A stretch of 64,000 nucleotides of DNA, taken from assembly GCA_963930055.1 (NCBI GenBank), contig CAWVKS010000008.1:620001-684000 (forward strand). The letters are read 5' to 3'. Below, piece after piece: positions 1-8,584 of this stretch. Origin of the DNA: Pullichristensenella sp963930055. GTDB lineage: Bacteria; Bacillota; Clostridia; Christensenellales; Aristaeellaceae. Position 1 is the first letter of the stretch. Every line of letters begins with the position of its first letter. Under the pieces are notes generated by a model. It had not been told where the DNA came from, did not search any database, and saw only the letters and a list, made by a program, of their open reading frames with translations. The translations under genes and the position numbers were made by a program.

Positions 1-1
1 C

Positions 2-2293
2 TACGAATCCCTGAAGGAAACGCGCGGCCAGAGCGTGCAGATGCGGCGCGCCCGGGCGCAGGCGCACATACTCGAAAACGCGCCCCTGGCGGTGCATCCC
101 TATGAGCTGATCGTGGGCAGCATGACCGATTTTTCGCCTGTCAACGAGCGCGTGCTCACCAGGGAAGAACAGCGCGCCAAGGCGCATGAGGTCATGGACG
201 CCTGCCGCGAGCGCAAGCGCGGCGCGGGCGAGGCGAAAAAGGACCGCAGCACCATCAAGACCTTCGAGACGGAGTTCACCACCCGCAAGAGCCGCTGGGC
301 GCTGATGAGCCGCGTCTACCACGACGCCAGCATCACCTACGCCGAATTGCAGGAGCTGATCGCGGAGATGAAGCGCGATTACGCCGACGCGGACGACCTG
401 GAACCCTACGAGTTCGGCCGCGAGCTGGAGCGCGCCTTCAAGATCGACTATGGCGCCGAGGTCAAGGCGGAGATCGACGGCCTGCCGTGGTTTGCCGCCA
501 ACCACCTCAGCCTCAACTATGGCCGCATCGTCCAGACCGGCTTCGGCGCGCTCATCCGCGACCTGGAGGCGCGCAGGGACAGGGACGGCGGCGAATACTA
601 CGAGGCCGCGCTCCTGGTGGCGCGCGCGGCCAGCCGCCTGGTCAGCCGCTATGCCGGCCGCGTGCGCGAGGAGGCGCAGTCCGCCGACGCGGCGCGCCGC
701 GCGGAGCTTCTCGAGATCGCCGCCATGCTCGACCATCTTTCCACAGGGCCGGCGCGCAGCTTCCGCGAGGGCGTGCAGCTGATGTGGCTTTTGCACATCA
801 TGGCCAGCTTTTTGTGGAGCTCGGCGCTCTCCTTCGGCCGCTTTGACCAGTACATGTACGGCCTCTACGCCGCCGACATCGCCTCGGGCGCGCTCACGCG
901 CGAGGCCGCGGAGGAGCTTCTGTGCTGCCTGTGGCTGAAGATCAACGAGCCCTGCCTGCGCACGGTGCAGAGCATGACGCTGGGCGGCGTCACCCCCGCG
1001 GGCGAGGACGCGGCCAACCCCCTCACCTACCTGTGCCTGGACGTGGTGGAGGAGATGAAGCTGCCCTACCCGAACGTGGGCGTGCGCATCAACGACAAAA
1101 ACCCGCCGGAGCTTTTGACGCGGGTCACCAAGTCCATCAGCGCCGGCGCCGGACAGCCGATGGTGATGGCCGACAACGTGTGGATCGCCAACCTGAAAAA
1201 GCTCGGCTACGCCGACCGCTACGCCAACGACTACTACAACATGGGCTGCGTGGAGATCATGATCCCCGGCAAGATGCAGAACTGGGGCGTCACCGAGCCC
1301 ATTGCCTTCCCCATGCTCTACGATACGCTCTTTGCCCGCCTGCGCCGCGGCGAGGTGCGCGCCGACACCTTCGAGGAATTCGAGCGCGCCTACCTGGACG
1401 TGCTGCGCGAGGAAGTGGCCGCCGACTATCAGGAGGCGCTTGACAAGATCGCCGACAAGCCCCGGCGCTGCTACGACCCCTTCGCCTCGCTGATGATCGA
1501 CGGCTGCATTGAAGCCGGCAAGGACATGTTCCAGGGCGGCTCGGAGCTGGGCACGCACTGGTGCTTCTACGCCTACGGCCTGGGCACCGCGGCGGACGCC
1601 ATGGCGGCGGTGAAAAAGCACGTCTACGAGGACGGCCGCCTCACCATCGGCGAGATGGCCGACGTGCTGGCGCGCGATTTCGCCGGCGACGAGGCGCTGC
1701 GCCTGCGCCTGGAGAACAAGACGCCGCATTATGGCAACGACGATCCCTATGTGGACGGGCTGGCCAAGCGCATCCTCAGCGCTTTTGACGACCAGGTGTT
1801 TGCCTGCAACGACCCGCAAAAGCCCGACAAGTTCGTCAACACGCTCTTTGGCTACTTCTTCCACATCTACCACGGCGAGATCACCGGCGCTACGCCCAAC
1901 GGCCGCCACAAGGGCGAGACGTTCAGCGACAGCATGGGCCCCTCCCAGGGCAAGGACACGCAGGGCCCCACGAAGATGCTGGGCACGATCCTCGCCCTCG
2001 ACCACAGCGCCGTGACCGGCGGCTATGCCCTCAACGTCAAGATCAACCCCACGCTGGTCAAGAGCGACGAGGGCAGGAAGGCGCTGCGCACGCTCATCGA
2101 CGGCTATATAAGCGATGGCGGTCCGCAGGTGCAGTTCAACTTTGTGGATGCGGAAACGCTGAAAAAGGCCAAACAGGAGCCGCGCAAGTACCGCAACCTC
2201 ATCGTGCGTATCGGCGGCTACTGCGAATACTTTGTCAACCTCGACAGCGCCCTGCAGGATGAGATCATCACCCGCACGGTGCACGGGCTGTGA
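2..2293 (+). CDS. Glycyl radical enzyme, dehydratase/lyase type (5' end outside window)
   Basis: This is the last ~763 residues of a pyruvate formate-lyase-family glycyl radical enzyme; the reading frame is open from the first bases, so the start lies upstream. The active-site loop reads NMGCVEIMIPGK near window position 1250: the Cys-x-Glu arrangement is that of the diol dehydratase, choline lyase and hydroxyproline dehydratase branch rather than true pyruvate formate-lyase (which has Cys-Cys). The radical-bearing glycine is in RIGGYCEYF at about 2207-2233, close to the C-terminus as expected. The Cys directly after the radical-site Tyr is unusual in my recollection of the family. No activating radical-SAM enzyme is visible; it may lie upstream. 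The following dehydrogenase gene suggests a sugar-derived substrate, but substrate is not assignable. It would act in the cytoplasm under anoxic conditions. Confidence 0.93.
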   Translation, partial: YESLKETRGQSVQMRRARAQAHILENAPLAVHPYELIVGSMTDFSPVNERVLTREEQRAKAHEVMDACRERKRGAGEAKKDRSTIKTFETEFTTRKSRWALMSRVYHDASITYAELQELIAEMKRDYADADDLEPYEFGRELERAFKIDYGAEVKAEIDGLPWFAANHLSLNYGRIVQTGFGALIRDLEARRDRDGGEYYEAALLVARAASRLVSRYAGRVREEAQSADAARRAELLEIAAMLDHLSTGPARSFREGVQLMWLLHIMASFLWSSALSFGRFDQYMYGLYAADIASGALTREAAEELLCCLWLKINEPCLRTVQSMTLGGVTPAGEDAANPLTYLCLDVVEEMKLPYPNVGVRINDKNPPELLTRVTKSISAGAGQPMVMADNVWIANLKKLGYADRYANDYYNMGCVEIMIPGKMQNWGVTEPIAFPMLYDTLFARLRRGEVRADTFEEFERAYLDVLREEVAADYQEALDKIADKPRRCYDPFASLMIDGCIEAGKDMFQGGSELGTHWCFYAYGLGTAADAMAAVKKHVYEDGRLTIGEMADVLARDFAGDEALRLRLENKTPHYGNDDPYVDGLAKRILSAFDDQVFACNDPQKPDKFVNTLFGYFFHIYHGEITGATPNGRHKGETFSDSMGPSQGKDTQGPTKMLGTILALDHSAVTGGYALNVKINPTLVKSDEGRKALRTLIDGYISDGGPQVQFNFVDAETLKKAKQEPRKYRNLIVRIGGYCEYFVNLDSALQDEIITRTVHGL

Positions 2294-2314
2294 GCATATG
2301 GGGGAGGTACGGAT

Positions 2315-3571
2315 ATGATCGTCAGGGGAGTGCGCATGTACGGCAAGTCCGATCTGCGCTTTGAGGAATTCGATATCGGCGAAATGGGCGAGGAGGAGCT
2401 CCTTGCCCGCGTCGTCACCGACAGTTTGTGCATGTCCACGCACAAGGCGGCGCTGCAGGGCAGCGCCCACCGCGCCGTGCCGGACGGCATCGACCGCCAT
2501 CCCGTGGTGATCGGCCACGAGTTCTGCGCCGTGGTGGAAAAGGTCGGCGCGCGCGCGGCCACGGACCTGCGCGTGGGCGACCTCTTTACGGTGCAGCCGA
2601 AGATGTTCCTGAATGGGGAGATCCGCGGGCCGGGCTATTCGTTCGCGGCCTACGGCGGCGACATCACCCACATCCGCGTGCCCAGGGAGGCGCTGGAGGG
2701 CAACTACCTGTTGCCCTGGCGCGGCGCGGGGTATTTCCATGCCTCGCTCACCGAGCCGTATTCCTGCATCATCAGCGCCCTGCGCGCCCAGTACCATTTG
2801 GCGGACGACCACAAGGCGCACGTCATGGGGCCGCGCGCGGGTGGCTGCATGGCCGTGCTGGCCGGCTGCGGCCCCATGGGCATCGGTATGGCGCAGTGCG
2901 CCATGGCCATGGAGGCGGAAGCACGCCCCGGCCTCATCGTCGTCACCGATATAGACGCGGGGCGCGTCGCGCGGGCGCGGCAGCTGCTGGCTCCGCAAAA
3001 CGGCGTGCGCGTGGAGGTGGTGGATACCTCCGGCACGGAGGACGCGCCCGCCCTGTTGCGCGGCCTTGCCGGCGGGCGCGGCTTTGACGATGTAATGGTC
3101 ATGGCGCCCGTGCCCGACGTCATCGCGCAGGCGGACGCCATCAGCGGCGTGGACAGCTGCATCAGCTTCTTCGCCGGGCCGACGCGCAAGGACTTCTACG
3201 CCCCCGTGAATTTCTACGACGTGCACTACAATGACAAGCACATACTGGGCACCTCCGGCGGCGACGTCGGCGACATGCGCGAGGCCATCGAGAAAATTGC
3301 CTCCGGGGCGGTGCGCGCCGAGGCCATGGTCACGCACGTCGGCGGCCTCAACGCCGTGGCGGACACCACGCTGCGCCTGCCCTCCATCCCCGGCGGCAAG
3401 AAACTGATCTACTGCGGCGTGGAGATGCCCCTCACCGCCATCGACGACTTTGCCGCCCTGGGCGAAAAAGACCCCCTCTTCGCGCGCCTGGCCGCCATCT
3501 GCGCCGCCAACGACGGCCTCTGGTGTCTGGAGGCCGAGGAAGAGCTTTTGCGCGGCGCCAGGCCCATTTGA
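2315..3571 (+). CDS. Zinc-type medium-chain dehydrogenase, L-sorbose-1-phosphate reductase-like
   Basis: A 418-residue medium-chain dehydrogenase. The opening (RMYGKSDLRFEEFDI), the catalytic-domain stretch PVVIGHEFCAVVEKVG, the nucleotide-binding region LAGCGPMGIGMAQCAM and the late FAGP...NFYDVHYN...GTSGGD segment match the SorE-like branch of ketose-phosphate/alditol-phosphate dehydrogenases as I know it. The length fits that branch, longer than ordinary ~350-residue alcohol dehydrogenases. GGGGAGGT lies 8 bases before the ATG. It starts 21 bases after the glycyl radical enzyme stop, so the two are almost certainly one operon and may act in one pathway. Exact substrate is unknown; an NAD(P)H-linked reduction of a keto sugar phosphate made by the radical enzyme is an inference. 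Confidence 0.8.
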   Translation: MIVRGVRMYGKSDLRFEEFDIGEMGEEELLARVVTDSLCMSTHKAALQGSAHRAVPDGIDRHPVVIGHEFCAVVEKVGARAATDLRVGDLFTVQPKMFLNGEIRGPGYSFAAYGGDITHIRVPREALEGNYLLPWRGAGYFHASLTEPYSCIISALRAQYHLADDHKAHVMGPRAGGCMAVLAGCGPMGIGMAQCAMAMEAEARPGLIVVTDIDAGRVARARQLLAPQNGVRVEVVDTSGTEDAPALLRGLAGGRGFDDVMVMAPVPDVIAQADAISGVDSCISFFAGPTRKDFYAPVNFYDVHYNDKHILGTSGGDVGDMREAIEKIASGAVRAEAMVTHVGGLNAVADTTLRLPSIPGGKKLIYCGVEMPLTAIDDFAALGEKDPLFARLAAICAANDGLWCLEAEEELLRGARPI

Positions 3572-3611
3572 CCGCGGCGGGGCTTGCCATATCCGGGCGC
3601 CCCTGCGCCGC

Positions 3612-4763
3612 CTATCGCCCCTCGCCGGCCTCGTAGACCGCCCTGCCGCCCACGATGGTGCGCAGTATATGGAAGTTTTCGTCGCAAATGGCGATGTCCG
3701 CGTCCTTGCCCGGCTCCAGCGATCCCTTGGACGTCAACCCCAGCCGCCGCGCCGGGTTCAGGCTGGCCGCGTTCACGGCCTCCCAACGCGGCAGGCGCGC
3801 GTTTTCCGCCAGGTTGCGCACGGCCTCGTTGAGCTTGAGCACGCTGCCGGCGATAGTGCCGTCCGCCAGGCGGCACTCGATGCCGCGCACGAAGATCGGC
3901 TGGCCGCCCAGGCTGTATTGGCCGTCGGGCAGGCCGCCGGCGCGCGTGCAGTCGGTGATGAGCACCAGCTTGTCGCCTTTCATGCGCGCCGCCAGAGAAA
4001 ACAGGTGCCGGCTGACGTGGAAGGTGTCGGCGATCAGTTCGCAACTGACGCGGTCATCCGTCAGCGCCGCGCCCACCACCCCGGGGTCGCGGTGCAGAAG
4101 CGGCGTCTGGGCGTTGAACAGGTGGGTCACGTGGCGCACGCCCGCGTCGATGGCCGCCTCGGCCTGCCAATAGTCGGCCGCCGTGTGCCCCATGGAGATC
4201 AGACACTTGCCGGCCATTGCCCGTATGCAATCCATGTTGCCCGGCATCTCCGGGGCGATGGTGAAGGCGCGCAGTATGTCCAGATGCTCGGTAAGGAAGG
4301 CGGCGTCGCCGGGGCGGATGTGCCCGCCGGCTTGCGCTCCCTTCTTGGCGGGGTTGATGAACGGCCCTTCCGCGTTCACGCCCAGCACGCGCGCGCCGCG
4401 CCAGCCGCTGCCGCCGCTCTCGCGCATCGCCGCGCGCACCTGGGCGAAGGCGGCGCGCAGTTCGCCGTAGGAAAGCGTCATCGTCGTGGGCAAAAAGCCC
4501 GTCACGCCGTTTTTTGCCAGCCCCTCGGCCATGGCGCGCAGGCCGTCCAGGCTGCCGTCGGAGCTGTCGTAGCCCAGGTAACCGTGTATGTGCATGTCGA
4601 TCAGCCCGGGGATCACGGCGTTGCCCCGCGCGTCGATGACCCCGGCCCCCTCGGGGACTTCCCCGCGCGGGACGATGCCGAGGATCTTGTCCTCAAACAA
4701 CAGGCAGGCGTCCTCCACCACGCGGTCGGGCAGGAAAATGGGACCGTTTTGGATCGCTTGCAT
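3612..4763 (-). CDS. nagA: N-acetylglucosamine-6-phosphate deacetylase
   Basis: A 383-residue amidohydrolase that removes acetate from GlcNAc-6-phosphate to give glucosamine-6-phosphate. Visible motifs: the metal site VIPGLIDMHIHGYLG (HxH), the metal Glu in NAEGPF, the histidines in MGHTAAD and VTHLFNA, and the catalytic Asp in LITDCTRAGG. Full-length for the family. The ATG at 4763 is preceded by AAAGGTGG. It is transcribed away from nagB, with both promoters in the intergenic region, so the deacetylase and deaminase are probably co-regulated. It fits the neighbouring MurNAc recycling operon, whose product MurQ yields GlcNAc-6-phosphate. Confidence 0.96.
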   Translation of the reverse strand: MQAIQNGPIFLPDRVVEDACLLFEDKILGIVPRGEVPEGAGVIDARGNAVIPGLIDMHIHGYLGYDSSDGSLDGLRAMAEGLAKNGVTGFLPTTMTLSYGELRAAFAQVRAAMRESGGSGWRGARVLGVNAEGPFINPAKKGAQAGGHIRPGDAAFLTEHLDILRAFTIAPEMPGNMDCIRAMAGKCLISMGHTAADYWQAEAAIDAGVRHVTHLFNAQTPLLHRDPGVVGAALTDDRVSCELIADTFHVSRHLFSLAARMKGDKLVLITDCTRAGGLPDGQYSLGGQPIFVRGIECRLADGTIAGSVLKLNEAVRNLAENARLPRWEAVNAASLNPARRLGLTSKGSLEPGKDADIAICDENFHILRTIVGGRAVYEAGEGR

Positions 4764-4820
4764 AGCGCCCAGCCACCTTTCCGCCGCGGGCGACGCATCG
4801 GCCGCCCGCGCGCTGCTTCT

Positions 4821-4849
4821 ATTATAGGGGTATTTCCCGGGACATGCAA
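4821..4849 (-). promoter_or_regulatory. nagA promoter
   Basis: Reading left, TTGCAT (4844-4849) and TATAAT (4821-4826) are separated by 17 bp, about 60 bp before the nagA ATG. It lies back to back with the nagB promoter, which has the same -35 hexamer. Confidence 0.75.
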
Positions 4850-4881
4850 CGGGAAAATCGCGTTTTTGCGCGCCGGCATGG

Positions 4882-4910
4882 TTGCATTCGCCGCCGCCAT
4901 GGGTTACAAT
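4882..4910 (+). promoter_or_regulatory. nagB promoter
   Basis: TTGCAT (4882-4887) and TACAAT (4905-4910) are separated by 17 bp, about 36 bp before the nagB ATG. Confidence 0.72.
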
Positions 4911-4945
4911 AAGAGGGAAGCAGTATACAGGGAGGAATGGGAAAC

Positions 4946-5677
4946 ATGGCAGGTATCCGCATGCTCGCGCTGGACACCCCCGAGAGCGTCGGGGAATTCG
5001 CCGCCGACCTCTTTGCGATGGAGATCGCCGCCAGGCCGGCCTGCGTGCTGGGGCTGGCCACCGGCTCTACGCCGCTCCCCCTCTATCGCGCGCTGGTTGC
5101 CCGCTATCGGGCGGGGCGCGTGGACTTTTCCCGCGTGCGCACGTTCAACCTCGACGAATACGCCGGCCTCGCCCCCGGCCACCCGCAGAGTTACCGCCGC
5201 TTTATGCAGGAGAAGCTCTTTGACCACATAAATATACAGCCGGGCAACACGCATGTGCCGGACGGCATCGCCCCCGACCCGCAGGCGATGTTCGACGCCT
5301 ATGAGCGCGCCATCGCCGATTGCGGCGGCATCGACCTGCAGCTCCTGGGCATCGGCCACGATGGCCACATAGGCTTCAACGAGCCGGCGGACTCCTTCCC
5401 GGCGCGCACGCACGAGGTAACGCTCACGCAGCAGACGCGGGAGGCCAACAAGCGCTTTTTCCGCTCCATCGACGAGGTGCCCTGCCGCGCCTACACGATG
5501 GGCGTGGGCACCGTCATGGCGGCGCGGAAGATCGTATTGCTCGTCACCGGCGCGGACAAGGCGGACATCCTCCGCCGCGCCTTCTCCGGCCCCGTCACGC
5601 CGCGCGTGCCCGCCTCGGCGCTGCAGTTCCACCACGATGTGACGCTCATCTGCGACCGCGCCGCCGCGGGCGGCTGA
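4946..5677 (+). CDS. nagB: Glucosamine-6-phosphate deaminase
   Basis: A 243-residue enzyme converting glucosamine-6-phosphate to fructose-6-phosphate and ammonia, feeding recycled amino sugars into glycolysis. Signature stretches are LATGSTPLPLYRAL (phosphate loop), FNLDEYAG (catalytic Asp) and GIGHDGHIGFNEPA. I chose the ATG at 4946 because GGAGG at 4931-4935 sits 10 bases before it but only one base before the in-frame ATG at 4937. Length matches the short Gram-positive NagB class. It is divergent from nagA. Confidence 0.96.
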   Translation: MAGIRMLALDTPESVGEFAADLFAMEIAARPACVLGLATGSTPLPLYRALVARYRAGRVDFSRVRTFNLDEYAGLAPGHPQSYRRFMQEKLFDHINIQPGNTHVPDGIAPDPQAMFDAYERAIADCGGIDLQLLGIGHDGHIGFNEPADSFPARTHEVTLTQQTREANKRFFRSIDEVPCRAYTMGVGTVMAARKIVLLVTGADKADILRRAFSGPVTPRVPASALQFHHDVTLICDRAAAGG

Positions 5678-5693
5678 GGCGCGCTTGCAAAAG

Positions 5694-5733
5694 ACAGCCC
5701 CGGACGTTCCCGACAGGGAGCTTCCGGGGCTGT
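5694..5733. terminator. Bidirectional terminator between nagB and the transporter operon
   Basis: ACAGCCCCGGA (5694-5704) pairs with TCCGGGGCTGT (5723-5733). The leftward transcript gets CTTTTGC after the stem, the rightward one TTTGC, so it can end both converging units. Confidence 0.75.
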
Positions 5734-5745
5734 TTGCGCGCGGCG

Positions 5746-6717
5746 CTATTCGTCGTAGAGATGGCAGGCCACCAGCCGGCCGTCCTCCATGCGCCGCGGC
5801 TCGGGCACGGCCTGGGAACAGACCTCCATGCAGCGGCTGCATCGGTCGTGGAAGGCGCAGCCCCTGGGCGGGTTGGAGGGGCTGGGCACGTCGCCCTCCA
5901 AATGGATGCGCTGCTTCTGGTCGGACGGGTCGCGCCGGGGAATGGCGGAGAGCAGCGCCTGCGTGTAGGGGTGCATGGGGTGGCAGTAGATTTCCTCTGT
6001 GTCGCCCGTCTCCACGATGCGCCCCAGATACATCACGGCCACGCGCGTGCTGATGTGGCGCACCACGTTGAGGTCGTGGGAGATGAACAGATAGGAGAGC
6101 TTCATCTCCTGCTGCAACTTCATCAGCAGGTTGAGCACCTGCGCCTGGATGGACACGTCCAGCGCCGAGACCGGCTCGTCGGCCACCACGAAGCGGGGGT
6201 TGGTGATGAGCGCGCGGGCGATGCTGATGCGCTGGCGCTGTCCGCCGGAGAACTGGTGCGGGTAGCGCCCCAGCTGGTCGCGGGAAAAGCCCACCGCGTC
6301 GGCGATCCAGTGCACGCGCTCGTCCAATTCCTTCTGGGAAAGGGAAAAGTGCGTGCGCAGCGGCTCTTCCAGCAGTTTGCGCATGGTCATGCGCGGGTTG
6401 AGCGAGGAATAGGGGTCCTGGAAGATCAGCTGCATATCCCGGCGCTTTTTGCGCATGGCTTCGGGATCCAGCGCGTGCAGGTCCTCGCCGTCAAAGCGCA
6501 CCGTGCCCGCTGTGGGCTCGATCAGGCGCAGTATGGAGCGCCCGGTGGTGGACTTGCCGCAGCCGGACTCGCCCACCAGCGCGAACGTCTCCTGTTCGCC
6601 GATGGTGAAGGACACGTCCTCCACGGCGTGTACGTAGCCCACCGTCTTGCGGATGACGCCGCCCTTGATGGGGAAATAGGTCTTGAGACCCTGCACTTCC
6701 AAAAGGGCGTTGCTCAT
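5746..6717 (-). CDS. Peptide ABC transporter ATP-binding protein (OppF/DppF type)
   Basis: A 323-residue ATPase subunit of a peptide importer. Walker A is GESGCGKSTTGR, the signature is FSGGQRQRISIARAL, Walker B is FVVADEPVSALD, and the oligopeptide-ATPase C-terminal extension carries clustered cysteines (GCAFHDRCSRCMEVC) probably holding an iron-sulfur cluster. The ATG at 6717 starts MSNALLEVQGL and overlaps the OppD-like stop by four bases (ATGA), indicating translational coupling. A longer upstream reading lacks family similarity and lies inside the OppD gene. Context suggests muropeptide or cell-wall peptide uptake rather than general nutrition (inference). Confidence 0.93.
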   Translation of the reverse strand: MSNALLEVQGLKTYFPIKGGVIRKTVGYVHAVEDVSFTIGEQETFALVGESGCGKSTTGRSILRLIEPTAGTVRFDGEDLHALDPEAMRKKRRDMQLIFQDPYSSLNPRMTMRKLLEEPLRTHFSLSQKELDERVHWIADAVGFSRDQLGRYPHQFSGGQRQRISIARALITNPRFVVADEPVSALDVSIQAQVLNLLMKLQQEMKLSYLFISHDLNVVRHISTRVAVMYLGRIVETGDTEEIYCHPMHPYTQALLSAIPRRDPSDQKQRIHLEGDVPSPSNPPRGCAFHDRCSRCMEVCSQAVPEPRRMEDGRLVACHLYDE

Positions 6718-7721
6718 GCCTCTCCCTCCTTCCGCGCCGTATGCAGAAAGCAGCGGCACAAGTGGCCGGGCGCGATCTCCACCAGCGGCGGCACCTGCGC
6801 GCGGCAGCGCTCCTCGCAGTATTCGCAGCGGTCGGCAAAGCGGCAACCGGCGCTGAAGTTGCCCGCCGTGGGCACTGTGCCGCGGATGGCGTACAATTCC
6901 TTTTGCGCCCCGCCCAGCGAAGTGACCGACTTGAGAAGCCCGGACGTGTAGGGGTGCGCGGCCTCGTGGAAGATGGCGTCCACCGAAGCCTGCTCGATCA
7001 CCTGCCCGGCGTAGAACACAGCCACCTGCTCGCAGGTTTCGGCGATGACGCCCAGATCGTGCGTGATCATGATGACGGAGGTATCGTAGCTCTCGCGCAG
7101 ATCGTTCATCAGGTCGAGTATCTGCGCCTGGATGGTCACATCCAGGGCCGTGGTCGGCTCGTCGGCGATCAGCAGGCGCGGGTTGTTGATCAGGGCGATG
7201 GCGATCATCACCCTTTGCAGCATGCCGCCGGAGAGGTGGTGCGGGTAGTCCTTGAGCACCTCCTCCGCGCGGGGGATCTTCACCTTTTGCAGCATCTCCA
7301 GCGCCGCGGCGTGCATCTGGGCGCGGTTCATGTCCGTGTGGAAGCGCAGCGTCTCCTCGATCTGCTCCTCGATGGTATACATGGGGTCGAGCGCGGTCAT
7401 CGGCTCCTGGAAGATCATCGAGATCTCCTTGCCGCGGATCTTGCGCATCTCCGCTTTGGAGACGCCCGTCAGTTCCACCTCGGAGCCGTCGGCGCGCTGG
7501 AAGCGGATGGAGCTGCCCTTGCCCACCGAAAGGGGGAAGGAGAGAAGCCCCATCAGCGTCGAGCAGGTGATACTCTTGCCGCAGCCGGACTCGCCAACCA
7601 CGCCGAAGGTCTGCTTTTTGTCGATATTGAGGTCGATGCCCTCCACGAGCTTCACCGGCGGCTGCTTCCTGCCCCGGAAAAGGTCGATGGAGAGGTCCCG
7701 CATTTCCAAGAGATGTTCCAA
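6714..7721 (-). CDS. Peptide ABC transporter ATP-binding protein (OppD/DppD type)
   Basis: A 335-residue ATPase with Walker A GESGCGKSITCS, signature LSGGMLQRVMIAIAL, Walker B LLIADEPTTALD, and a cysteine-rich tail (CRFADRCEYCEERC). The likely start is TTG at 7721, because AGGAGGGG stands about six bases before it; an ATG at 7703 is the fallback. It pairs with the downstream ATPase to form the heterodimeric motor of the importer encoded by the preceding two permease genes. Confidence 0.93.
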   Translation of the reverse strand: MEHLLEMRDLSIDLFRGRKQPPVKLVEGIDLNIDKKQTFGVVGESGCGKSITCSTLMGLLSFPLSVGKGSSIRFQRADGSEVELTGVSKAEMRKIRGKEISMIFQEPMTALDPMYTIEEQIEETLRFHTDMNRAQMHAAALEMLQKVKIPRAEEVLKDYPHHLSGGMLQRVMIAIALINNPRLLIADEPTTALDVTIQAQILDLMNDLRESYDTSVIMITHDLGVIAETCEQVAVFYAGQVIEQASVDAIFHEAAHPYTSGLLKSVTSLGGAQKELYAIRGTVPTAGNFSAGCRFADRCEYCEERCRAQVPPLVEIAPGHLCRCFLHTARKEGEA

Positions 7722-7734
7722 AGCCAGCCCCTCC

Positions 7735-8568
7735 TCACACCTTTAGCTTGGGGTCGAGCACGTCGCGCAGCGAGTCGCCGAGTATATTAAAGATCAGGAT
7801 CGTCACCACGATGAACAAAAGCGGGAACAGCGCTACCCACGGCGAGCGCGCCATATCCGCGCGTGCCTCGGAAAGCATGGACCCCCACGACGGGCTCGGC
7901 GGCTGTATGCCCATGCCCAGGAAGCTCAGCGTGGCCTCGGTGAGTATGGCGCCGGAGAGCGCCAGCGTCACCTGCACGGTAAAGGGCGCGACCACGTTGG
8001 GGGAGATGTGGTGCAAAAGCAGCGGCCAGGTCTTTACGCCCACGCTCTTGGCGTTCTGCACGTATTCCAGCCCCTTGGCGGAGATCACCGCCGCGCGCAC
8101 CGTGCGGCAGAACACGGGTATGTTGACGATGCCGATGGCCACCATCGTCGGCCCGATGCCCTTGCCGAGCACCGCCGAGATGAAGATGGCCAGCAGTATG
8201 GAGGGGAAGGCGAAGAGCACGTCCATCACGCACATGATGACGCGGTCGACCACGCCCTCAAAGTACCCCGCCACCAGCCCCAGCAGGTAGCCGCACACCG
8301 CGCCGATGCCCACGGCGATCACGCCCACCTGGATGGACACCTGCGCGCCGTAGAGCACGCGGCTGAAGATGTCGCGGCCAAACTTGTCCGTGCCAAAGAT
8401 GTGTTCCGCGGAAGGCGGCTGGAAGCGCATGCCGATCTGGTCGTAGGGATAGGGCGCCAGAAGCGGCGCGCAGATGGCCATGGCGATGAGCAGAAACACG
8501 CCGATTATGCCGATCTTGCCCATGGGGTCCGCCCACAGCTTTCGCAGGGTTTCGAGAAAACTCTTCAT
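7735..8568 (-). CDS. Peptide ABC transporter permease (OppC/DppC type)
   Basis: A 277-residue membrane subunit. The N-terminal helix (GIIGVFLLIAMAICAPLLAPY), the FGTDKFGRDIFSR motif and the EAA-type loop (LSFLGMGIQPPSPSWGSML) are diagnostic of the OppC branch. Six membrane segments can be traced. GGAGGTG lies upstream of the ATG at 8568. It is the second permease, 16 bp after the OppB-like gene. Confidence 0.93.
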   Translation of the reverse strand: MKSFLETLRKLWADPMGKIGIIGVFLLIAMAICAPLLAPYPYDQIGMRFQPPSAEHIFGTDKFGRDIFSRVLYGAQVSIQVGVIAVGIGAVCGYLLGLVAGYFEGVVDRVIMCVMDVLFAFPSILLAIFISAVLGKGIGPTMVAIGIVNIPVFCRTVRAAVISAKGLEYVQNAKSVGVKTWPLLLHHISPNVVAPFTVQVTLALSGAILTEATLSFLGMGIQPPSPSWGSMLSEARADMARSPWVALFPLLFIVVTILIFNILGDSLRDVLDPKLKV

Positions 8569-8584
8569 GTGGCGCGCACCTCCG

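Noticed and set aside
3450..5231. Plus-strand frame opposite nagA running into nagB
   Set aside because: Shadow of nagA; no family similarity.
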